NCBI RefSeq assembly: GCF_954871325.1
Contig: NC_088779.1
Coordinates: 19,532,846 to 19,596,845 of the forward strand
Length of the DNA: 64,000 nucleotides
DNA from: Gordionus sp. m RMFG-2023
Lineage: Eukaryota > Nematomorpha > Gordioida > Chordodea > Parachordodidae
Direction: 5' to 3'
In this document: positions 57,261-64,000 of the stretch, in pieces
Numbering within the stretch: the stretch's first letter is position 1
Layout: every line of letters begins with the position of its first letter
Made by a program: the position numbers and the translations under genes
Notes under the pieces: model-generated
Database searches by the model: none
What the model was told of the DNA's origin: nothing
Seen by the model: only the letters and a program-made list of their open reading frames with translations

Positions 57261-57972
57261 AAATAAGCCAGAAACCTGCAGGCCCAGCCCGTTTTTTTTA
57301 AAATACCCGGGCCGGGCCTGAAAACTTTTTTTTAAAAATACCCGGGCCGGGCCGTAAAATTTTTATACATGAATTATTATATTCGTCAATTAGATATAGT
57401 TATAATGATTATATAGTTATGATTAATATAATGTTAGGTGAAAGTTAACAGTAGCTAGCACTCATCGTATCTATTACATAATATAATTATAGTTTTCCTG
57501 CCATGGAATAAATACGCAAAGGATAATAGGTAATAAATACATTATTAAATAATATATGTTATATTATTTACACAAATTTTTTATAGTATCAATTTTTAAT
57601 ATAATAAATATCTGTTTAGAATATAAAAAATATAGTGTTAAACGGCTCGTTTTGAGCCGATTTTTAAAAAAGGCTAACACAGTCTAGACATATAGTATCG
57701 AAATTTCGAGGCTTCGAACATTAGCTAATATGCTTGTGTATTATTGATAATACTCGCCGAAAAATATGATAAAATACGGAATAGATGAATTTTTTGTATA
57801 TACCAGGTCGAATATAATTTTTAATTCCATTTTTTTTAAAAAATCCGGGCCGGGCCAGGCCGCAAAAAATTTTTGAAAAAAAATCCGGGCCGGGCCAGGC
57901 CGCAAAAAATTTTTGAAAAAAAATCCGGGCCGGGCCCTGCAAATGGAACCTCTGCAGGTCTCTGAAATAAGT
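57261..57972. mobile_element. hAT MITE with GGGCCGGGCC repeats and 8-bp target duplication
   Basis: The element runs 57269-57964, from CAGAAACCTGCAGGCCC to CTCTGCAGGTCTCTG, flanked by AAATAAGC and AAATAAGT (seven of eight agree). Near the right end, three ~41-bp tandem units with CCGGGCCGGGCCAGGCCGC lie at 57838-57950. The - strand open frames across it are repeat translations, not genes. Confidence 0.88.
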
Positions 57973-58980
57973 TAAGGTAAATCGTCTTTTTAAGGGGCCG
58001 TCCAAACGTCTCAGACCGTCGTGTAAAAGCCAATTACATATTGTAATTGGTAAAGGCAAAATAGTTTATCGTTTTTTTAGTAAAAAATCGCATCGTAAAC
58101 TCATTTATTGAAAAGTAAACAAAAAATTTGCAAATAAAAAGCCTAATCTTTTTTTAAATATGAATAAATTATATATTTTATTGTTTACAGATAAAATTTC
58201 AAGACTATTTCTTGAAACCTAATAAAATTAATCGTGCTAGCTGTTTCGAATTTATATCGACATATTTGAAAAAATAAATCATATTTTAACAAATAAAAGA
58301 TTTGCCTGACCTTGTAAAAAATGACATTTTGATATTTATTTCCATAATGTAATTTTGGTTTCTTTTTGCTAACGCCTATTATATATAATTTCAAGAGCAG
58401 TAACCAGACATGCTTATAATAAAATTCAGTATGAAAAGATATGCAACATTTTATTATCAGCTATACATTTTTGAACTTGCAAGCAGTTGTAATTTGGCAA
58501 ATATAAAATTAAATTAGTTATATAGATTAAAATAAAAAATCTACCTTATCACTATTTTGGTTTAAATAAATAAACGATTTTTATAGGAATATAAATTTAC
58601 TTATATAAACAAAATTAAAAAATATTTTAATCATGAATAACTATTCGATTTGAATACAATAATAAAAAGTTTAACGAATAATTTCAAATTATTACTTAAT
58701 CGAAAAAGTAAATTTTAGTAATATTCAAATTCGTTAATAGTCCATAACTGGCAAAGATTCTTGAATCTTAGGACGAAATATTCAAATATTTCTTGATATT
58801 GTTCATAAAATCTAGAAAAATAATTTCGCCTAAGCCTTCAAATAAATATGGGGTTTTCCTAACGAGATGGGTTTATTTTTTAAAAATAACTGAATTCCAA
58901 AATTTTGTTAAACCGCGATGCAATAAATAAAGAAAAAGAAAAATGGGTGTCATGCAGATAATTGACAAATGACATTTTCG
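57973..58980. other. AT-rich stretch without recognisable gene
   Basis: No protein block or RNA gene is seen. ATTCGAAT/ATTCGTTAA-type motifs at 58625-58740 resemble those at 53650-53760 and may be MITE interiors. Confidence 0.45.
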
Positions 58981-60200
58981 CCAAAAATACAAATTTTTGC
59001 TGATAGGGAGAGGAAGAAATGTTGGAGAAAGAATGAGAGATTCACTGTAAGAGATAAAGCGAACGTAGTTTAGAGGAATAATTGGTAGAAAGCCTTTGCA
59101 GTAAAAAAATTGGATTCCTTGGAATGTCCTTTCGTGGATCCGTCAACCTAATTTATCAAATTGAGTTTTGCAACTTAGAGTAGAGGAAGCGATGGGTATG
59201 AATGTGTAAGATGATTTTCTAAGATTATATGATACATAAATTTTGTTTGGGTTGGGCATTTTTGATGATGGGTATGAATGTGTAAGATGATTTTCTAAGA
59301 TTATATGATACATCAACTTTGTTTCGGTTGGGCATTTTTGATCATTGAAGGTGTTTGGATATTTCCCGACGGTTCTAGAGATGTCGGTTGGTCCGAGTCT
59401 AGAAGAAACGCCCGACGATTAAGTCAGGTAAAATAGATAATTTTATTTGGTATGTAATCCTAGCAGTAAAGATTGCTTTATACAGTGTTTAACAGTGGTA
59501 AGAAAAAACAATTTCGCAATTAAGCAGTAATCAAATAGCAAATTTTAACTCGTCTGCTGTGAGGAGCAGATTCAAATTTTTAAAGGATATTGCTTTCAAA
59601 AATTTGAACCGATCCTTAGGATAAATGATATGTGAGATTGCCGCCATGAAGACTCGATTTTAGGTATACGACAAAGCCTTTATACGCCGTTCGGTTTGGG
59701 ACAACTAAATTTCCTTATATGGTTTGGGCTTCATCTAACAAGTGGTCAGCGAAAAGGGTGGCAAATATGAGGTCCGGTTGAGTGACGGAGGGGGGCGATA
59801 AATCCGTGAATAGAAAGGATTAGGAATTATTTTTAACCTAGATGGAAATTTCAAATGATCTTAAAGAGTCAAGAAATTGAAAAAGGAGGTAATGAGGATG
59901 GAGATGTTTTTAAAAAGAAGATTAAATATTTATTGATAGAATCCAGACCGCTAATTGAGGTACCGACGGTTAGAGATGAGAGTTCGGTTATATATACATT
60001 ATGACTGAATTGGATAAAATATAAGTGTGACAGACTTCAGTTTTCAGCTAGTATGAGCGAAAGGCCTATTGTTTGGGAAGCTTTTAAGATAGAAAATGCC
60101 TTTGCGATCTCGTTTAGAGGACCACGGAATATTTCATGATATAAACAGGGTGATGTGTTTTGGAGATGTCCTCTATATACTCCGGAACTAATAGTTTAAA
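58981..60200. repeat. Unidentified GC-richer dispersed repeat, copy 2, and adjoining block
   Basis: 59090-59420 shares ordered blocks with 1-390 (GCGATGGGTATGAAT; GGTTCTAGAGATGTCGGTTGGT; GAGTCTAGAA). A 76-bp unit is duplicated in tandem at 59191-59342. The following 59560-60190 is also unusually GC-rich for the window and reads in the + direction with short frames only. It could be the inside of a decayed retroelement; I recognise no domain. Confidence 0.45.
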
Positions 60201-61811
60201 AAAATTAATTGCACTATTCCTCACAATATATTTAATAACTATATAAAATTATATTTGATTTGGAATATCCATAAAACGCTGTCGATTTTACATGTAACAA
60301 CTACTCTAAAACACTCCGCCACATGCGTTGCAAATAAATTTCGATTTTTCAGGCCCAACCGACTACCTTTATTGGCGTGTGGGAATAGATGTGTAATGTA
60401 AATGGATTGAAAGACCTATTAAAAGAGATAACCATATAAACTCTTATAAAAATTAGAACGTTTATCTGCAAGGTATGAAATCCCAGATCAATATTAATGG
60501 AGAATGGATCGCAATTTTCCTCAAACAATTTCTATTTCTTTTGTAAACTTAAACAATCGGTATATAAAAAAGACCCACGATTATTCAGGTGTAACGAACT
60601 CGTAGAAATGAGAGTAAAACTATTAAAAACCGTTATTTAAAATTACGAACAAGATAATAAAAGGCCATTAACTAAATTACCGGATGGCATATATTTTTTT
60701 AAACTAATTAAGACTATTTTATTTAAATATGAAATAAACTGAGGATTTATTTATGTTTGAATTTTAATAAACATATAAACTTGAGCAAAATTTAAATACA
60801 AATGGTGTGATAGTAATTTAGCGAAAGTGATATGGTAGCAATAAAGCAAATAAACTGTTAGGTAAAATCATTGATTGTATGGTACTTTGATCAATTTTCC
60901 ATTTGAAGAATTATCTATTAAGCAAATAAAAAAAATCAAGATAAGTTCTTTTTGATAAAAATGAAATAATTTTATGATATATTTCATAAATCATGGTTTT
61001 ATAAAGAATATATATAATATACTTAGAATCTTTATCCCAATGTACATTTTTTAAATATAATTGTAAGCTTCATGGAAGTCCGAAAGGGGGGGGGGAATAG
61101 AGGATTACCCCTGTTATAATTGGTGTTATTTTTCTTTATTTTGTTGTATATAATATTAATCTTTATTATAGTATTTTTACGCGTAATAATTTGGTCATAT
61201 AACAACGGCGCAAGTATTTGACTTTGATTGTATAATTTATAAGACTCAGGATGAGTCTTATTTAATTTTATTAAAAAATTATTCGTTATTGCTTTATCTT
61301 ACAAATTATTCTATTTTGAGGGAAAAGATCTTTCTAGCAGCGGAAGCAATAACCCCCAGTGTTATTAAAGCGCTGTTTAGCCTCCTACTTTTTTTGAAGT
61401 ACATAATTTAAATACTCAAATATTTTTGATGATTTATCTTATATAAAAAGTATGTCAAATTTAATACTGCTATGCCCTAAAGTGCTAATGGTGAAGGATT
61501 ATTTGGTCAAAACTTATACTTCCTGATCGTATCTCTAGATTTAGGGAGGTCACTATAGATATATTATTATTAAATGCATTAAAAAAACAATTATATATAT
61601 TTAAATTTTATATTTTTATACCTATATTTTTATTTGTGGAAATAGATACGTTAAAAATATTTTAAAAAATACTCTAAATCGTAAAAAGTAGCTTTCTCTA
61701 CTTTTTTTAAAGAGTAGCACAGCATGCTAATTTTTTTGTAAAATAGCTGTAGCGATGGCGAAGTACTTTTAAAAGTAACTGATATCTGTACATATATTTA
61801 TGGGGGAGGGG
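60201..61811. other. AT-rich stretch without recognisable gene
   Basis: Contains a G-run at 61085-61097. Short interrupted frames only. No element ends with target duplications were found. Confidence 0.45.
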
Positions 61812-61819
61812 GGGGTGTA

Positions 61820-62581
61820 TAGTGTTGTTAAGTGTTACTTCAAAAGTAGAGCGCTACCGTAAAGCTACTGAAAAAAGTAGCGTGAGAATAGCTACTATTT
61901 TCAAAAAGTAGCGTGAGAATAGCTACTATTTTCAAAAAGTAGCGTGAGAATAGCTACTATTTTCAAAAAGTAGCTTTCTATTTTTTAAAATATTATTTAA
62001 TAAAAAATTCATATTTTTAACTCAAACTTTTAAAAAGTATATATCTATTAACTAATTACAAATATTCCTTTCACATTCAACACATTTGAAACCATATCCT
62101 AAAAAATCGTAGATAAAATATATTTAATATTTATTTAGTACATAATATTAAAATTTTGGAAACGCCCCTTACTTAACCATTTATCAAATAGAAGATCCTT
62201 TCTAGTACAAAATCTTTTCATCACTATTTGACTCATCCAATATTTTCAGCATATTTAAAATATTTATTATCAAATGGTCAATTGGATTTATATTTAAAAA
62301 AATGATAATTAAGTATATTAAAATGCATCCAGATATTCATAGTAGGTGGTGTTTCTGATCTGACTAGGGTCAGTCCAAAATGATAAGAGTTAAAATAAAA
62401 ATTAGGGATAAGTGGCATAAATAGCTATTATTGCTAGCTGGCCAGACCACCACCCTTTGATTTTTTATCTATTGAACTAATTTCTCTCAAAATTGGTCAT
62501 GTGAAAGGATTGAAATAAAAATTTAGCAAGTTTTGATAAAATTTATAAATAGATATATAGCGCGCTACTTTAACAACACTG
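61820..62581. mobile_element. hAT-type MITE with GTAGCGC ends and internal 31-bp repeats
   Basis: The left end TAGTGTTGTTAAGTGTTACT followed by AGAGCGCTAC mirrors the right end AGCGCGCTACTTTAACAACA then CTG. Three tandem 31-bp units with AAGTAGCGTGAGAATAGCTA lie at 61877-61970. Related sequence with GTAGCGCACTA lies at 49805-49850. The interior also holds part of the 38011 MITE family (62405-62505). No target duplication was found. Confidence 0.6.
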
Positions 62582-63642
62582 ACAGATATGTCGTAGTTTA
62601 TTAAATTAGTGTAATTCCAGATTGCACTAGATTATAATGGAAAATCATTTTACACTGGTGAATTAAGGAATTTTATTTTAAATAATAAATCATTTTTTCC
62701 AAAAATATATTTTTTAAAAAAAATTTTAATTTTAAAAGTTAAAATTTCGTCTACTAAATTACCCATCATTTCTTAATATTTATCTTTAATCAAATCTTAC
62801 CTAAATTATAAAAAGTATCTGTATATTTTATTCGTATCTGTTTATAGATATTGACCGACTGGCCGGCAGTGTGTTTCGCTAATTATAGTAATTATAGGGA
62901 TCTTTACTTTTTTTTGTGCGTTCACTATATTCAGTCCTTTCTTTTAACTGACTAGCTATAAATAAAATTTGAGAACTAAATAAATTAAATATGATGTCAA
63001 ATTTTACCAAATTTTTATAGTGTTGTGAACTGAAATTATGGATAAAATTCTTTCTAGTTTCCATGTTGAAGAAAATTTTTTTAAAACACGATTTAGGGAT
63101 TATTCTGACGGGATTTTGTTGCCTAGAGGAGAACTTAATAGGTTTTAATATTTACTTAAGCACTATTTTATAACGCGAAAGTTGAGGGTTTTCCCTTTAA
63201 AAAACATAATTTTGGTCTTATTTATGCTTTGTGTGAGGCGCAAATCGAGGGATTTATTTTCCAGGTAGTTCAGAGCTAGAGTAAATTTGCCGAGAAACCT
63301 GGATAGTTTTATTATTTAGGTATTACAAATTTAAATATCTAGATTAAATTAATGCTTGAAGTTGGCTGCAATACTGTGAATTCCGAGGCAAAACAAAAGG
63401 TGTCTCAGTGAATCTTTTTTCTGGATCCCCACATGTGTTGGAATTTAAATGGACCTAAATGGCAAAGGTGTTTGAAAAACATAAGATGATCCTATAAATT
63501 TAAAATGTTGGAAAATCTGTCATAGATTTTTTTTATGAGAACAAAAGGCAATCTATTTTATACATCACTGAATCATTAGATAAATTTTTGATATATATCC
63601 TAAGAGCATGTGCAGATTTTGGTCCAGCTCTATATGTTGATA
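62582..63642. other. AT-rich stretch, partly GC-richer, without recognisable gene
   Basis: 63090-63470 is somewhat GC-richer but carries no conserved frame, RNA gene or element end that I recognise. Confidence 0.4.
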
Positions 63643-64000
63643 CTAGGGATGTACCGATATCTTTATCGGATCGGGCCGATATTTCACCCATTTTAAAATA
63701 TCGGTTATCGGCAAATATTATAAAATTTTCCGATCCTATAAAAAATAAGGTTTAACACATATAAAATATTATAAAATTTTTAAAAAAAGTTAATATCTAA
63801 AACCCATTTATTTTTATAAATAAAATCGAAATTCATTTTTGTGTTTAATTTTTTAATATTAAATAATAATTAATTAATAAACATTCTGCCATATTGTTTT
63901 TTGCGCATTCTGTTTATAAAAGTGTGCGATAATCTCTTCAGAATCTGTTTTTAGTGAAATTGACAGTCCCCATAGCCGCAGACTGACCTCTGATAAATTG
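63643..64000. mobile_element. Left end of a hAT-type element, cut by the window edge
   Basis: Starts near CTAGGGATGTACCGATATC, with CCGATATT and inverted AATATCGG motifs as in many hAT families and in the element at 40590. The rest lies beyond the window. A - strand frame near 63880-64000 might be transposase, but that is not certain. Confidence 0.6.

Noticed and set aside
57721-58059. 112-residue - strand frame with repeated GPDFFSKIF-like segments
   Set aside because: The repeats are translations of the CCGGGCCGGGCC tandem units of a MITE.

Overview
The window is a very AT-rich stretch of animal nuclear DNA. It holds two host genes that can be read through spliced exons, surrounded and invaded by transposable elements. 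The larger gene is cullin-1 (CUL1), on the + strand from 29293 to 50264, with 18 exons; all 17 introns have GT-AG ends, and intron length runs from 44 bp to 3.8 kb because transposons swell the long ones. The second is a three-exon TMUB-type gene (membrane-anchored ubiquitin-like protein) on the - strand, 55947 down to 52653. Protein similarity and intron density point to a metazoan with an AT-rich, repeat-laden genome. The species cannot be fixed from this sequence. A diverged 28S rRNA fragment at 14290-15137 is also of animal type but looks like a pseudogene.

Layout. 1-6390: a GC-richer unidentified repeat, a foldback-type element built of ~115-bp tandem units, a cluster of TTCGC(G) motifs, minisatellites and a LINE fragment. 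6389-12026: a Ty3/Gypsy LTR retrotransposon on the - strand, with 5-bp target duplication and nearly identical LTRs. 12884-14055: a hAT-type non-autonomous element. 14290-15137: the 28S fragment. 15190-20341: a hAT transposase remnant and a 3.9-kb Ginger1-type DNA transposon. 20922-28500: one hAT-type element with two further hAT elements nested in it, one of them a 3.5-kb near-perfect palindrome. 29293-50264: CUL1, its introns carrying at least four hAT elements, a MITE family, a possible SINE and an antisense LINE. 50265-55947: intergenic DNA and the TMUB gene. 56830-64000: hAT remnants and MITEs, a second copy of the repeat seen at position 1, and the start of another hAT element running off the window.

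Functional picture. CUL1 is the scaffold of SCF ubiquitin ligases, and the neddylation lysine and C-terminal winged helix are present. The TMUB-like protein is a membrane-bound ubiquitin-fold protein. Both touch ubiquitin biology, but nothing in the sequence links them as a unit; they are convergently transcribed neighbours about 2.4 kb apart. The most unusual items are a ~93-residue extra segment inside CUL1, the palindromic hAT element with a paralogous empty site in the same window, the Ginger1 element at a CCGG-type target, and the buried 28S fragment. Gene models were made by hand from conserved protein blocks and splice sites, without alignment software or transcripts.
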